Below, piece after piece: positions 24,081-32,876 of a stretch of 64,000 nt of DNA. The notes under the pieces are model-generated. The model had not been told where the DNA came from, ran no database searches, and saw nothing but the letters and a program-made list of their open reading frames with translations. The first letter of the stretch is position 1. Every line of letters begins with the position of its first letter. Made by a program: the position numbers and the translations under genes. The DNA is from an uncultured Collinsella sp. (GTDB lineage Bacteria > Actinomycetota > Coriobacteriia > Coriobacteriales > Coriobacteriaceae): assembly GCA_900541645.1 (NCBI GenBank), contig UQKQ01000010.1, positions 3,395-67,394 of the forward strand, in the 5' to 3' direction.

Positions 24081-24116
24081 GGTGCTCGGCTCCTTATGAC
24101 TCGAAGTGATAAATCG

Positions 24117-24950
24117 TTAGCGGATGATGGTCGCGCCGGTCTTGTGCGAAACGTAGACGGCGGCCTTGTTGATTGCAACGTTGATGAGGATGTAGATGAC
24201 CGCGATCACCAGATAGACCGACACGAGGGCGTCGTAGTTGGTAATGAGTACGCGGGCGTTTTGCATGAGGTCGGGGTAGCTCACCACGTAGGCGACGGTG
24301 GTGTCTTTGACGACGACCACGAGCTGCGAAATCAACGACGGAATGATAAAGCGAATCGCCTGCGGCAGCACGATTTTAAAGGTGATTTTAGCTTTGGCGA
24401 GACCGAGCGCCTGGGCGGCCTCGACCTGGCCGCGCGGCACGGCATTGACGCCGGCGCGGAAGATCTCGGCAAGCACACCGGCTGCAGCGAGCGCGACGGG
24501 AAGCGTGAGCATCCAAAACGACGGCAGCGCGATCTTGTACTGGGGCAGCACCAAAAAGAAGAAGTAGATGAACAGTAGGCTCGGCACGCCACGGAAGAAA
24601 TCGGTGAGCACGCGGCAGACCAGCTGCAGCGGCTTGATGTCGCTGGTGCGGCCGAGCATGAGGGCCAGACCCAGTACCAGCGCGATGGCGCCAGCGGTGA
24701 GCGCGACCTTTACCGTGCCCTCAAAACCGGCAAGTAAGAACTTCCAGGTAGTGAGGTGCGTAAAGAAATACCAATAGTGGACTGAAAGCTGACCGGTCAC
24801 ATAAAAGCGCTGCAGTACCAGAGCGATGAGCGCGACCACGGCAACAAGTGAGATGGCGGTGCCGACGCGAATCTTGGCGCGCATCTTGGGGCCGGGAGCC
24901 TCGTAGAGCGCATCGCGCATGGTGAGCGCGGAGGTGGAGTGCTTGCTCAT
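24117..24950 (-). CDS. Polar amino acid ABC transporter permease (second)
   Basis: A 277-residue permease of the His/Glu/Gln/Arg family. The EAA motif region reads EAAQALGLAKAKITFKIVLPQA, with the family segment FFRGVPSLLFIYFFF upstream. The N-terminus has an extra ~60-residue cytoplasmic part and one more membrane helix. The start overlaps the previous permease stop (ATGA), so the two are translationally coupled. Confidence 0.94.
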   Translation of the reverse strand: MSKHSTSALTMRDALYEAPGPKMRAKIRVGTAISLVAVVALIALVLQRFYVTGQLSVHYWYFFTHLTTWKFLLAGFEGTVKVALTAGAIALVLGLALMLGRTSDIKPLQLVCRVLTDFFRGVPSLLFIYFFFLVLPQYKIALPSFWMLTLPVALAAAGVLAEIFRAGVNAVPRGQVEAAQALGLAKAKITFKIVLPQAIRFIIPSLISQLVVVVKDTTVAYVVSYPDLMQNARVLITNYDALVSVYLVIAVIYILINVAINKAAVYVSHKTGATIIR

Positions 24951-25606
24951 CGGAGGATCCTCACCTTCTTATCGATATAGTTGCCAATGTGGCTCACCAC
25001 AAAGGCTGTGCCCAGGTAGCCGAGCGCCGAGATAAAGAACGCGGCGACGCCGCCGAGCGAGCGCGTGTTGATGTAGCTCACCACGCCGGTGAGCTCCTGC
25101 GGTTTCAGCGGCACCTGACTGCCGAGCGCGGTGGTGAGCATGACGGCGATAAAGAGGTTGGTCATGGGCAGCACGCTCGAGCGCAGCGCCTGCGGAATCA
25201 CGATCTTGGCGAGGATACGGCTGAAGCTCATGCCCAGCGAGCGGGCGGCTTCCACCTGGCCGACACCGACGGTGTTGATGCCGCTCATAAAGTTCTCGGA
25301 GCCAAAGGCAGAACCCAAGAGCACTGTGGCGACGATGACGCAGGTGCGGTAGGGCAGGACGACCTTGAGCGGCGGCAGCGCGTAGACGACGATAATGAGC
25401 AGCGCGATGCCGGGGATGTTACGGAAGACCTGGACATACAGGTCGCCAAAGACGCGCAGCGGCTTGAGCGGCGACACGCGCATCACGGTGACGGCGACGG
25501 CCAACACCATGGCGATGGCAAACGACTCAAGCGTCATGCCCCAGGTTGCTAGCAGCGCGTCAATGTAGTTCTGGCCATAGAGCGACCAGAGCTCGGAGAG
25601 ACTCAT
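24947..25606 (-). CDS. Polar amino acid ABC transporter permease (first)
   Basis: A 219-residue permease of the same family: FRNIPGIALLIIVVYALPP, then the EAA loop EAARSLGMSFSRILAKIVIPQA. GGGAGG precedes the ATG at 25606. Forms the channel with the permease at 24117. It is separated from the upstream binding-protein gene by a hairpin at 25631. Confidence 0.94.
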   Translation of the reverse strand: MSLSELWSLYGQNYIDALLATWGMTLESFAIAMVLAVAVTVMRVSPLKPLRVFGDLYVQVFRNIPGIALLIIVVYALPPLKVVLPYRTCVIVATVLLGSAFGSENFMSGINTVGVGQVEAARSLGMSFSRILAKIVIPQALRSSVLPMTNLFIAVMLTTALGSQVPLKPQELTGVVSYINTRSLGGVAAFFISALGYLGTAFVVSHIGNYIDKKVRILR

Positions 25607-25630
25607 GCGGACCTCCCGCCGATAAGGAAA

Positions 25631-25656
25631 GGGGCTCCCGTGTGTACGGAAGCCCC
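25631..25656 (-). terminator. Intercistronic hairpin between binding-protein and permease genes
   Basis: GGGGCTCCCGT / ACGGAAGCCCC, a strong stem between two co-directional minus-strand genes. It probably lets the abundant binding protein be made in excess over the membrane subunits. A-rich bases on one side (AAGGAAA) give the T-run on the minus strand. Confidence 0.7.
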
Positions 25657-25744
25657 GACAACTCAGTGAGGAAACAGTTTACCGCAATAAAGCGCATCAT
25701 GCGTTTCCGTATGGTTTCGTTGCGGCCGTTACCAGGCTCGCTGC

Positions 25745-26740
25745 CTAGGCGCCGATCTCGGGCAGCTCGGGAACATTGGTGTCGCCCGTACGGTCGCCGA
25801 TGCAGATCTGCCACAGCTCGGTCCAGGTGCCGTCGTCCTCGATCTTCTTAAGGAAGTCGTTAACGAAGGCGACGCCGTCGGAATCGAGCGGCAGACCGAT
25901 GCCATAGGGCTCCTTGCTGCCGAAGGGCTTGCCGGCAATCTTGTACTTGCCGGGCTCGCGGACCAGGGCGCTCTGCTGCATGTTGTTGTCGATGACGTAG
26001 GCGTCAACACGACCCTGCTGGAGTGCCTGGCGGGCCTCCTCGTCGGTCTTGAACTCCTGCTGGCTGGCCTTGGGGGCGAACTCCTCCAGGATGGCAGGGC
26101 CGTTGGAGCCGGACTGGACGGCGACGTTCTTGTCGGCCAGGTCGTCGACGCTCTTGATGTCGTCGTTATCGGCGAGCACCAGGATGGCCTGCTGGGTGTA
26201 GTAGTAGGGGCCGGCGAAGGAGACGAGCTTCTTGCGCTCGTCGGTAATGGTGTAGGTGGCAAAGACAGCGTCGACCTGGCCGTTCTGCAGGACAGACTCG
26301 CGCGTGTCCGAGGTCACCTGGGTGATCTCGACCTTGTTCTCGCCCAGAATGTAGTTGGACAGGAGCTGTGCGATACCGGCATCGAAGCCGCGGGTCTGAC
26401 CGTCTTTCTCGTTGAGGAGGGAGAAGAGCGTGGAGGTCTGAACCCCACCGATCTTAAAGACGCCGGCGTCCTTGACGGCCGTGGCCCAGGTGCTGGCGGC
26501 GATGGCGTCGTCATCAGCCTTGGGGCCGTCGTTGACGAGCTTGTCGAATGCCTTGGCATCGAGCGTGGTGGAAGCCTCGGTATCCTCGGAGCCCTTGGAG
26601 GAGCCGGTGGCGGAACCCTTGTCGGCCTCGGCGCTGGTGTCAGAGCAGCCGGCAAGACCAAGGCCGGCGACGGTTGCGAAGGTGGCGGCAACGAAGCCGC
26701 GGCGGTCGAGAACGACCTGCTGGGAGAGGTTCTTGCTCAT
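25745..26740 (-). CDS. Amino acid ABC transporter substrate-binding lipoprotein (probably glutamate)
   Basis: A 331-residue periplasmic-type binding protein. The signal peptide has an RR pair (DRRGFVAATFATVAGLGLAGC), with a lipobox LAGC, so the mature protein begins at Cys after about 31 residues; the RR suggests possible Tat export. A Ser/Asp/Glu-rich linker follows. The binding domain has GFDAGIAQLL, TSDTRESVLQNGQVDAVFATYTITDERK and GPYYYTQQAILV, typical of family 3 glutamate/glutamine binders. GAAAGG precedes the ATG. First gene of the importer operon. Confidence 0.93.
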   Translation of the reverse strand: MSKNLSQQVVLDRRGFVAATFATVAGLGLAGCSDTSAEADKGSATGSSKGSEDTEASTTLDAKAFDKLVNDGPKADDDAIAASTWATAVKDAGVFKIGGVQTSTLFSLLNEKDGQTRGFDAGIAQLLSNYILGENKVEITQVTSDTRESVLQNGQVDAVFATYTITDERKKLVSFAGPYYYTQQAILVLADNDDIKSVDDLADKNVAVQSGSNGPAILEEFAPKASQQEFKTDEEARQALQQGRVDAYVIDNNMQQSALVREPGKYKIAGKPFGSKEPYGIGLPLDSDGVAFVNDFLKKIEDDGTWTELWQICIGDRTGDTNVPELPEIGA

Positions 26741-26783
26741 GGTAGAACACCTTTCTCAATAAAATCCCTAGCGGTTGAGTAGA

Positions 26784-26813
26784 GTTATACCCTATCCCGC
26801 TCAAATGGGTCAA
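26784..26813 (-). promoter_or_regulatory. Promoter of the amino acid importer operon
   Basis: On the minus strand TTGACC (26808-26813) and TATAAC (26784-26789) are separated by 18 bases, about 44 bases before the binding-protein start. A good match to sigma-70-type consensus. Confidence 0.7.
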
Positions 26814-26855
26814 CACGAAATAACTCAGAAACATACTTACCTTATGGGTTATTCA

Positions 26856-26890
26856 ACCTACCAAAAAGGGACAGGCACCTTTGTGGTGGT
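26856..26890 (+). repeat. GGGACAGG-core hairpin repeat, copy 4 (mixed arms)
   Basis: Left arm ACCTACCAAAAAGG, core GGGACAGGCA, right arm CCTTTGTGGTGGT. The left arm resembles the CCTGCCAAAA class while the right arm matches the CACCACAAGG class at 50343, so the stem is poor; it looks like a recombinant or decaying copy. Confidence 0.7.
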
Positions 26891-26923
26891 TCTGGCCGAT
26901 GCAGCGGCATGCCTTGCTGTTTT

Positions 26924-27141
26924 GTCTCGATCTGTAACATCTGCAGCCATTTTTGCCGAGTAACTGTTACAGATCGAGATCATCTCCTTAGGGGGATTCG
27001 AATGTCTCGATCTGTAACAGTTAGGCGGACAAAAGCTCCCTTTCTGTTACAGATTGAGACAAAGGTCAGGGGCAAAGACGGTTTGTCTAGATCTGTAACA
27101 GTTAGACGGGAATTCGGGCCCTAGATGTTACAGATTGAGAT
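26924..27141. repeat. Array of six 16-17-mers in alternating orientation, ~40-bp period
   Basis: Arms of the sequence GTCTCGATCTGTAACAG start at 26924 (+), 26965 (-), 27004 (+), 27044 (-), 27085 (+) and 27126 (-), each with 0-2 changes. The start-to-start distances are 41, 39, 40, 41 and 41. Spacers of 23-25 bases are all different. Read as pairs, the array is three inverted units of exactly 57 bp separated by 23 and 24 bp. It lies between the importer operon promoter and the dxs terminator; no gene is seen in 26741-27196. Confidence 0.88.
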
Positions 27142-27160
27142 AATCGCGTCGCGAAAATAA

Positions 27161-27196
27161 AAACCTCCGCAGGGGTGCTTCCCTTGCGGAGGTTAT
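27161..27196 (-). terminator. Terminator of dxs
   Basis: AACCTCCGCAGGG / CCCTTGCGGAGGTT stem just after the dxs stop. On the minus strand it is followed by TTTTTATTTT. Confidence 0.88.
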
Positions 27197-28978
27197 TTAC
27201 TCGTTGAGTAGCCTTACGGCTTCGGCGGCCATGTTCTCGACCGTCATGCCGTTCTGCGCGAGCAGCTCGTTGGGGTCGTAGCGGTCGGGGAAGCCCTTGG
27301 CGATGCCAAAGGTGCGCGTGCGCACAGGCGTGCAGGCCAAGTAGCACGCGACACGCTCGCCCCACCCACCGTCCAAGATGCCGTCCTCGAGGGTGACGAC
27401 AACGCGATGCTCGGCGGCAAGGCTGTCGAGAAACTTGCGGTCAAGCTCGGTTGCAAAGCGCGGGTTGACGAGCGTGGCCTCGATGCCGTACTCGGCAGCC
27501 AAGCGGTTTGCCACGTGCTCGCCCAGTTCAAAGAAGTCGCCAAGCGCAAGCACGGCTACATCGCGGCCCTGACGCGCGACGTTGTAGCGCACGACGCTGT
27601 AATCGGCGCCCTCGGCGGGCGCCAGATCGGGACGGCTTACCAGGCCGATGCCCGGTACGCGGATTGCCACGGGATGCTCGCGGTGGTCGAGCGACCAGCT
27701 CAGCATGGACAGATATTCCTCCATGCAGGCCGGCGCCAAGTAGCGCATGTTGGGAAGACCGCCCAGCATGGAAATATCAAAGAACGAGAGGTGCGTCTCG
27801 GATGTGGTGCCAAAGATCGATGCGCCAAATACCAGGATGGTCGCCGGGGCGTCGTTGAGGCACAGGTCGTGCCACAGTTCGTCATAGGCGCGCTGCAAAA
27901 ACGTGCCGTACACACCAAAGACTGGCTTGGCGCCCGAGCGTGCAAGCGCGGTGGCAAAGGTGACGGCGTGCTCCTCGGCAATACCCACGTCGACAAACTG
28001 CTTGCCGGCGGCAGCGCGAAGTTCGGGTGTAAAGCCCATGATGTAGGGTGTGGCGGCCGTGATGCCCACGACCTGCGGATCGCGCTCGATGGCGGCGCTG
28101 AGCGCCTCGCTCGTAATGTCGGCATAGGTGCGCAGCGCAGGCTCGCTCGGATGGCCCGGGCAGAGCTTGCGCCCAGTCGCCATGTCAAATGGACCCACGT
28201 GGTGCCAGCGCTCGGGGTCGCTCTGGGCTGGCTCAAAGCCCTTGCCCTTGGCGGTCGAGACGTGCAGCACGATGGGGTGATCGATATCGCGCAGCTCCTG
28301 CAGCGCGTCGACGAGGGCCAACACTTCGTTACCGGCGTCCAGATAGCGGTAGTCGAGCCCCATCGCGCGGAAAATGTTGCGCTCACAGGCGCCGTTGCTG
28401 GCGCGCAGCTCGGCCAGATTGCGATACAGGCCGCCATGGTTCTCGGCAATGGACTGGTCGTTATCGTTGACGATGATGATCAGGTTGCTATCGAGTTCGG
28501 CGGCATTGTTGAAGCCCTCAAACGCCAGGCCGCCCGAAAGCGAGCCGTCGCCAATGATGGCGATGACGTTGTATGCATCGCCCGCCAGGTCACGAGCGTG
28601 CGCCAGGCCGCAGCCCAGGCTCACCGACGTGGAGGTGTGCCCCATGGCGAACAGGTCGTGCTCGGACTCGTCGGGATTGGCAAAGCCAGAAGCCTCGCCA
28701 TAACGCTCCGGATCGATATAAGTGTACGCGCGCCCCGTCAGCGCCTTGTGGGCGTAGGTCTGGTGCGAAACGTCAAAGACAATCTTGTCGATGGGGGAGT
28801 TAAACACGCGATGAAGCGCAACCGTAAGCTCAACGACGCCCAGGTTGGGGGCAACGTGCCCGCCGACGGCGGCGGAGCTTTCGAGGATTGCCTGGCGGAT
28901 CTCGCCGCAGAGCTGCGGGAGCTCGGCGCGATTAAGAGCCTTGACGTCCTCGGGCGTTGTCGTTTGCGTAAGCAGCAT
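27197..28978 (-). CDS. dxs: 1-deoxy-D-xylulose-5-phosphate synthase family protein
   Basis: A thiamine-diphosphate enzyme condensing pyruvate and glyceraldehyde 3-phosphate, the first step of the MEP isoprenoid pathway. The 593-residue length is slightly under the usual ~620. Seen: DVSHQTYAHKALTG, GHTSTSVSLGCGLA, the cofactor motif GDGSLSGGLAFEGFNNAAEL...NDND, and in the pyrimidine domain VGIAEEHAVTFATALA. The SIAENHGGLY form after NDND occurs in a divergent branch of the family, so this may be a paralogue of a housekeeping copy. Single gene with its own terminator. The ribosome binding site (GGAG) is rather distant from the ATG. Confidence 0.85.
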   Translation of the reverse strand: MLLTQTTTPEDVKALNRAELPQLCGEIRQAILESSAAVGGHVAPNLGVVELTVALHRVFNSPIDKIVFDVSHQTYAHKALTGRAYTYIDPERYGEASGFANPDESEHDLFAMGHTSTSVSLGCGLAHARDLAGDAYNVIAIIGDGSLSGGLAFEGFNNAAELDSNLIIIVNDNDQSIAENHGGLYRNLAELRASNGACERNIFRAMGLDYRYLDAGNEVLALVDALQELRDIDHPIVLHVSTAKGKGFEPAQSDPERWHHVGPFDMATGRKLCPGHPSEPALRTYADITSEALSAAIERDPQVVGITAATPYIMGFTPELRAAAGKQFVDVGIAEEHAVTFATALARSGAKPVFGVYGTFLQRAYDELWHDLCLNDAPATILVFGASIFGTTSETHLSFFDISMLGGLPNMRYLAPACMEEYLSMLSWSLDHREHPVAIRVPGIGLVSRPDLAPAEGADYSVVRYNVARQGRDVAVLALGDFFELGEHVANRLAAEYGIEATLVNPRFATELDRKFLDSLAAEHRVVVTLEDGILDGGWGERVACYLACTPVRTRTFGIAKGFPDRYDPNELLAQNGMTVENMAAEAVRLLNE

Positions 28979-29206
28979 CGTTGTGGGTTACTCCATGCGA
29001 ATCGAGCGCCGGCGCTCCCTCGGCCGGCACAATTGCACAAAACAGTCTCGCACATTTTGGCGTTTGATATGTGACGGCGGCGCGGTAATTCGCCAACTGG
29101 CGGGGCAAAACGTTTTGTCCGATGCCATACTGATAGATTCGATGATGATTTTATTCAATACGTGCAGGCCGTGGCTTGCCGCCGTGAGCCGCTGGAAGGA
29201 GGCAGC

Positions 29207-29743
29207 ATGTCCGATGCCATTCGTGCCGAGAAAATCGCGCACGAGGTCGACTTTGCTGCCCGTCAGCTGGCCCAGGCGGGTCGCTTGGACTTGACGCGCG
29301 AGTTTATCCAGCATGGTGACGTGACGGTCTATGCACATGTGACTTCGGTAGCGCGGGCGAGCCTGTCCTTTGCCGAGCGCTTGGGCCGTGCTGGCATTTC
29401 GGTCGACCGTGCCTCGCTGCTGCGCGGAGCCTTGCTGCACGACTACTTTCTCTATGACTGGCACGACCCCGACCCGAGCCATCGACTGCACGGATTTCGG
29501 CATCCATTTTTTGCCCTGGCGCGTGCGGAGGAAGATTTTGAGCTGACGTCGCGCGAGCGGAATATTATCGTGCGCCATATGTTTCCGCTGGTGCCGGTGC
29601 CGCCGACGTGTCGTGAGGCATGGATTGTGTGCCTGGCGGATAAATGGTGTGCTCTGTGTGAGACAGTCGCCGGCCGCCTGCCGCGCAAGGACGAGGCAGA
29701 CGATGGCATGAGTAAAGCATCGAGCGAAAAGAGGAGAGGGTAG
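29207..29743 (+). CDS. HD-domain phosphohydrolase-like protein
   Basis: A 178-residue protein with an HD motif in LLRGALLHDYFLYDWHDPD (~residues 80-98), an upstream His in TVYAHVTSVAR, and conserved downstream HGFRHPFFALARAEEDFELT and IIVRHMFPL. This matches small HD-superfamily proteins presumed to hydrolyse phosphate esters; the substrate is unknown. AAGGAGG precedes the ATG at 29207. It is followed after three bases by the CmpB-like membrane gene, so the two are one operon, divergent from dxs. Confidence 0.85.
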   Translation: MSDAIRAEKIAHEVDFAARQLAQAGRLDLTREFIQHGDVTVYAHVTSVARASLSFAERLGRAGISVDRASLLRGALLHDYFLYDWHDPDPSHRLHGFRHPFFALARAEEDFELTSRERNIIVRHMFPLVPVPPTCREAWIVCLADKWCALCETVAGRLPRKDEADDGMSKASSEKRRG

Positions 29744-29746
29744 ACG

Positions 29747-30766
29747 GTGGAAACCGCGATCGATATGGCGTTTGGCGACGCGACGCTTGCCGCCTGTCCG
29801 CTCTCGGCGTTGGTGCTCTCGTTTGCCTTCTACGGTTTTTGCGGTTGGGCATGGGAATCGACGGTCTGCGCCATGCTCAACCACGGACGCTTTGCCAACA
29901 GCGGCTTTTTGCTGGGGCCGTGCTGCCCCATCTATGGCGCGGGCGGCATTGCCTGCTGGCTGCTGTTGCGCGGAATTCCTGACGCGTCGACCCAGTTTGT
30001 CGCCGCAGCGCTCGTATGTAGCGTGATTGAGTACAGCGTGGGCGTGCTGTTGGAAAAGACAACAGGCGCACGCTTTTGGGATTACTCGCACCTGCCGTTT
30101 AACTTGCACGGACGTATCTGTCTGTACTGGGCCTGCGCGTTTGGCTTAGGCGCGTTGTGTATTTGCCGCGTGGTGGAGCCGGCGGTGTTGGGCCTGCTTG
30201 CCCATCTGTCGGTGCTGATTGTGCGGCTGTCCGCCTTTATCGTCGCGGTCGCGATGATGGTCGACGCGGTGTGCTCGTTGGCGAGCTGGCGGCGTCTGTC
30301 CGATCAGCTGGAGCGTGTGCGCGCCGACCTTGCCGACCGCATTAATGAGTCGCTTGCCGATGCCTCGGACTCAATGCTCGAGCGCATTCCCGAATCGACG
30401 ATTGACTCGGTGGCGCAGACGCATATCCGTAGCCGTGCCGTTAACGCGTGGCTGGCCGAGCTGGGTGACGCCGCGCTTGACGCCCTGCGCGAGAAGGCTT
30501 CGATGCCGACGTTTATCGCGGATGGTGCTCGCGGCCTGGCGCTTGCCGCCCGCCGCGTGGCCGATGCCGCGCCGAGCATGCCGCGTCCGTCGCTCAGTCG
30601 TCGCCTTGCCGGCAAGCGCATGAGCCGTCCGGTGCCAAGCGTGTCGCTCAGCCGACGCGACCTGCGCTTCTTCAATGCCTTCCCGCGCTTGCGCATTAAC
30701 CGCTACGAGGGCGTCATCCGAGCTACCGACCTCCGCGACCGCGCCCGCGAGCTGTTTCGGCGCTAG
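29747..30766 (+). CDS. CmpB-like membrane protein (putative ABC transporter type IV family)
   Basis: A 339-residue protein. Residues ~15-190 carry about five membrane segments with the family motifs FAFYGFCGWAWESTVC, GFLLGPCCPIYGAGG and TGARFWDYSHLPFNLHGRICL. The C-terminal ~150 residues are hydrophilic and helical, rich in Arg and Ser. The family is called a type IV ABC permease by similarity; its function is not proven. GTG start at 29747, three bases after the HD gene stop. Confidence 0.85.
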   Translation: METAIDMAFGDATLAACPLSALVLSFAFYGFCGWAWESTVCAMLNHGRFANSGFLLGPCCPIYGAGGIACWLLLRGIPDASTQFVAAALVCSVIEYSVGVLLEKTTGARFWDYSHLPFNLHGRICLYWACAFGLGALCICRVVEPAVLGLLAHLSVLIVRLSAFIVAVAMMVDAVCSLASWRRLSDQLERVRADLADRINESLADASDSMLERIPESTIDSVAQTHIRSRAVNAWLAELGDAALDALREKASMPTFIADGARGLALAARRVADAAPSMPRPSLSRRLAGKRMSRPVPSVSLSRRDLRFFNAFPRLRINRYEGVIRATDLRDRARELFRR

Positions 30767-30964
30767 CCGGGACGGGCACGCTCACGGCTCCCTTGCTCGC
30801 GTATTTCCCGTCCGTTTCGCGTCCGTTGCCGTGCCGTTTCCAAGATTGCGGCACCGTTTCCATTCGACAACGCAGCGTTTAACAACGCCGTATCTGGTCT
30901 ACGCCAGTTGCCCCTCGGCCGCATTATGGGCGCCGACAACGTTCATGCGATCAAGGGGGAGCGA

Positions 30965-32242
30965 ATGTACGATACGGGATCGACAACGTTTATGCTCATC
31001 TGCACTATGCTCGTGTTTTTAATGACACCGGGTCTGGCGTTTTTCTATGGCGGCCTGTCCAGGCGCAAAAATGTCATCAACACCATGCTCATGTGCTTTG
31101 GCGCCATTGGCCTGGTTGGTGTGCTGTGGATTGTTGCCGGCTGGTCGCTGGCCTACGGCGGCGACGGTTCCAGCCCGTTTATTGGAGGCCTTGACCAGCT
31201 ACTGTGCCTTCCGGTGCTCAACCAGGTGCTGCAGGCGGCCGAGGGCAATGCCGCGGACGGTGCCGTCTACCCTCGGATCATCAACATCGCCTTCCAGATG
31301 GCGTTTGCCATGATCACCGCCGCTATCGTCACGGGCAGCCTGGCAGGCCGCGTTAAGTTTGGCGCCATGGCGACCTTCCTGGGTATTTGGCTGCTCGTGG
31401 TCTATGCGCCGCTTGCCCACATGGTTTGGGGCGGCGAGGGCTCCTTTATCGGCGACATCATCGGTGCGCTCGACTTTGCCGGTGGCGACGTGGTGCACAT
31501 TTCGTCCGGTCTGACGGGCCTGATTCTCTGCTTAATGCTCGGCCGTCGTCGCGGCTTTGGCATGGTGAGCTATCGTCCGCATAACGTGCCGTTTGTGGCG
31601 CTGGGCGCCGGCCTGCTTTGGTTTGGCTGGTTTGGCTTTAACGGCGGCAGCGAGTTTAAGGCCGACGCCGTGGCGGCACTCGCCATCCTCAACACCGTGA
31701 CGGCCAGCGCGGCGGGCATGGTCTCGTGGCTTGCTGTCGAGCGCGTGCACACCGGTCGCCCCACGCTGGTGGGTGCCAGCACCGGTTTGGTTGCGGGCCT
31801 TGTGGTGGTCACGCCCGGCGCGGGCTTTGTCGAGCCGTGGGCAGCGCTGGTTATGGGCCTGATCGTATCGCCCGTCTGCTACCTGGCCATCAGCCATCTC
31901 AAGACCAAGTTTGGCTACGACGATGCGCTCGACGCGTTTGGTTGCCACGGCATCGGCGGCATCTTGGGCGGCGTGCTCACGGGCCTGTTCTGCGTGCCGG
32001 AGCTTTCGTGGACCGGTAAGGGCGGTCTGTTCTACACGGGCGATGTGTCACTGCTCATCTCGCAGATCTTGGGCATTGTGGTGACGGTCGTCATTGTGCT
32101 GGTGCTCGATTTGGTGATCGTCGCGGTGGTCAAGGCGCTGTTCCACGGCAGTCTGCGTGTGGACGAGGCCGACGAGGCGCTGGGCTTGGATGCGAGTCAG
32201 CACGGCGAGAGCGCCTACCCTTCGTTCTCCGGACTCGATTAG
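30965..32242 (+). CDS. amtB: Ammonium transporter
   Basis: Channel-like ammonium uptake protein of the Amt/Rh family, 425 residues and about 11 membrane helices. Signatures: TPGLAFFYGGLSRRKNVINTMLM at the N-terminus, the first pore His in VHISSGLTGLI, FGWFGFNGGSE, and the second pore His in FGCHGIGGILGGVLTGLF. The ATG at 30965 has GGGGGAG upstream; in-frame sequence back to 30908 is unlikely to be translated. A PII gene follows about 215 bases later, the classic partner that blocks AmtB under nitrogen excess. Confidence 0.95.
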   Translation: MYDTGSTTFMLICTMLVFLMTPGLAFFYGGLSRRKNVINTMLMCFGAIGLVGVLWIVAGWSLAYGGDGSSPFIGGLDQLLCLPVLNQVLQAAEGNAADGAVYPRIINIAFQMAFAMITAAIVTGSLAGRVKFGAMATFLGIWLLVVYAPLAHMVWGGEGSFIGDIIGALDFAGGDVVHISSGLTGLILCLMLGRRRGFGMVSYRPHNVPFVALGAGLLWFGWFGFNGGSEFKADAVAALAILNTVTASAAGMVSWLAVERVHTGRPTLVGASTGLVAGLVVVTPGAGFVEPWAALVMGLIVSPVCYLAISHLKTKFGYDDALDAFGCHGIGGILGGVLTGLFCVPELSWTGKGGLFYTGDVSLLISQILGIVVTVVIVLVLDLVIVAVVKALFHGSLRVDEADEALGLDASQHGESAYPSFSGLD

Positions 32243-32456
32243 CAGCTTCCCCAAGCACCTCACCTCGGCCTTCAATCGTCGTTTGCGTACCTTAAGTACG
32301 CGGCACTCCTCTTTCAGGCCGATCTGCGGCACTTGGGAAACCTGCTAAGACCTGTTAGTTGCACTTATCTGATCTACAAGGTTGGTCTGTGGCACCTGGA
32401 AAACCCGTGCCATGTGAGGGACAATTCATTTCTTTTTTTGAAGAGAGGAATTCACT
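32243..32456. other. amtB-PII intergenic region with stem-loops
   Basis: No gene. It contains GCGTAC-CTTA-AGTACGC inside a wider inverted pair TCGGCCT / AGGCCGA (about 32263-32325), a possible terminator or processing site between amtB and the PII gene, but with no clean T-run. Confidence 0.5.
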
Positions 32457-32795
32457 ATGAAGAAGATTACGGCGGTCGTTCGTGCTGAGAAGCTTGAGGT
32501 TCTTAAAGACGCGCTGTTTGCTGCCGATGTTCGCGGTATGACTATCAACCAGGTGCAGGGCTGCGGTGCGCAACATGGCTGGAAGGAATACGTGCGCGGC
32601 AACGAGTTGCTTGTCAACACAATCCCTAAGGTGCAGTTCACGCTCATTTGTGCCGATGAGCATGTCGACGGCATTGTCGAGATCATCTGCAACGCTGCTC
32701 GCACCGGTGCCGTTGGAGACGGCAAGATCTGGGTCGAGCCGGTCGAGGAAGTTATCCGCATCCGTACCGGCGAACACGGCCCCGCCGCGGTGTAG
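32457..32795 (+). CDS. Nitrogen regulatory PII-family protein
   Basis: A 112-residue trimeric signal protein that senses ATP/ADP and 2-oxoglutarate and binds AmtB. Seen: MKKITAVVRAEKLEVLKDAL, the T-loop region VQGCGAQHGWKEYVRGNELL, and the B- and C-loop region ARTGAVGDGKIWVEPVEEVIRIRTGE. The T-loop has a Tyr in KEYVRGNE rather than the usual ELYRG form, so regulation by uridylylation is uncertain. GAAGAGAGG precedes the ATG. Paired with amtB upstream. Confidence 0.94.
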   Translation: MKKITAVVRAEKLEVLKDALFAADVRGMTINQVQGCGAQHGWKEYVRGNELLVNTIPKVQFTLICADEHVDGIVEIICNAARTGAVGDGKIWVEPVEEVIRIRTGEHGPAAV

Positions 32796-32810
32796 GACAA
32801 TCTTTCGCCT

Positions 32811-32845
32811 GACGGGCGCGCTTCTCTTGAGGCGCGCCCGTTCTC
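32811..32845 (+). terminator. Terminator after the PII gene
   Basis: ACGGGCGCGC / GCGCGCCCGT stem around TTCTCTTGAG, followed by TCTCGTCT. Confidence 0.8.
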
Positions 32846-32876
32846 GTCTACAATATCGTGCAGACGAAGGAGAGGC

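Noticed and set aside
26924..27141. CRISPR array
   Set aside because: Repeats are only 17 bp, alternate in orientation and number six; no cas gene lies nearby. Better described as an inverted-arm array.
30767..30964. Riboswitch or NtrC-type site before amtB
   Set aside because: No recognisable structured element or GlnR/NtrC-like palindrome could be seen.
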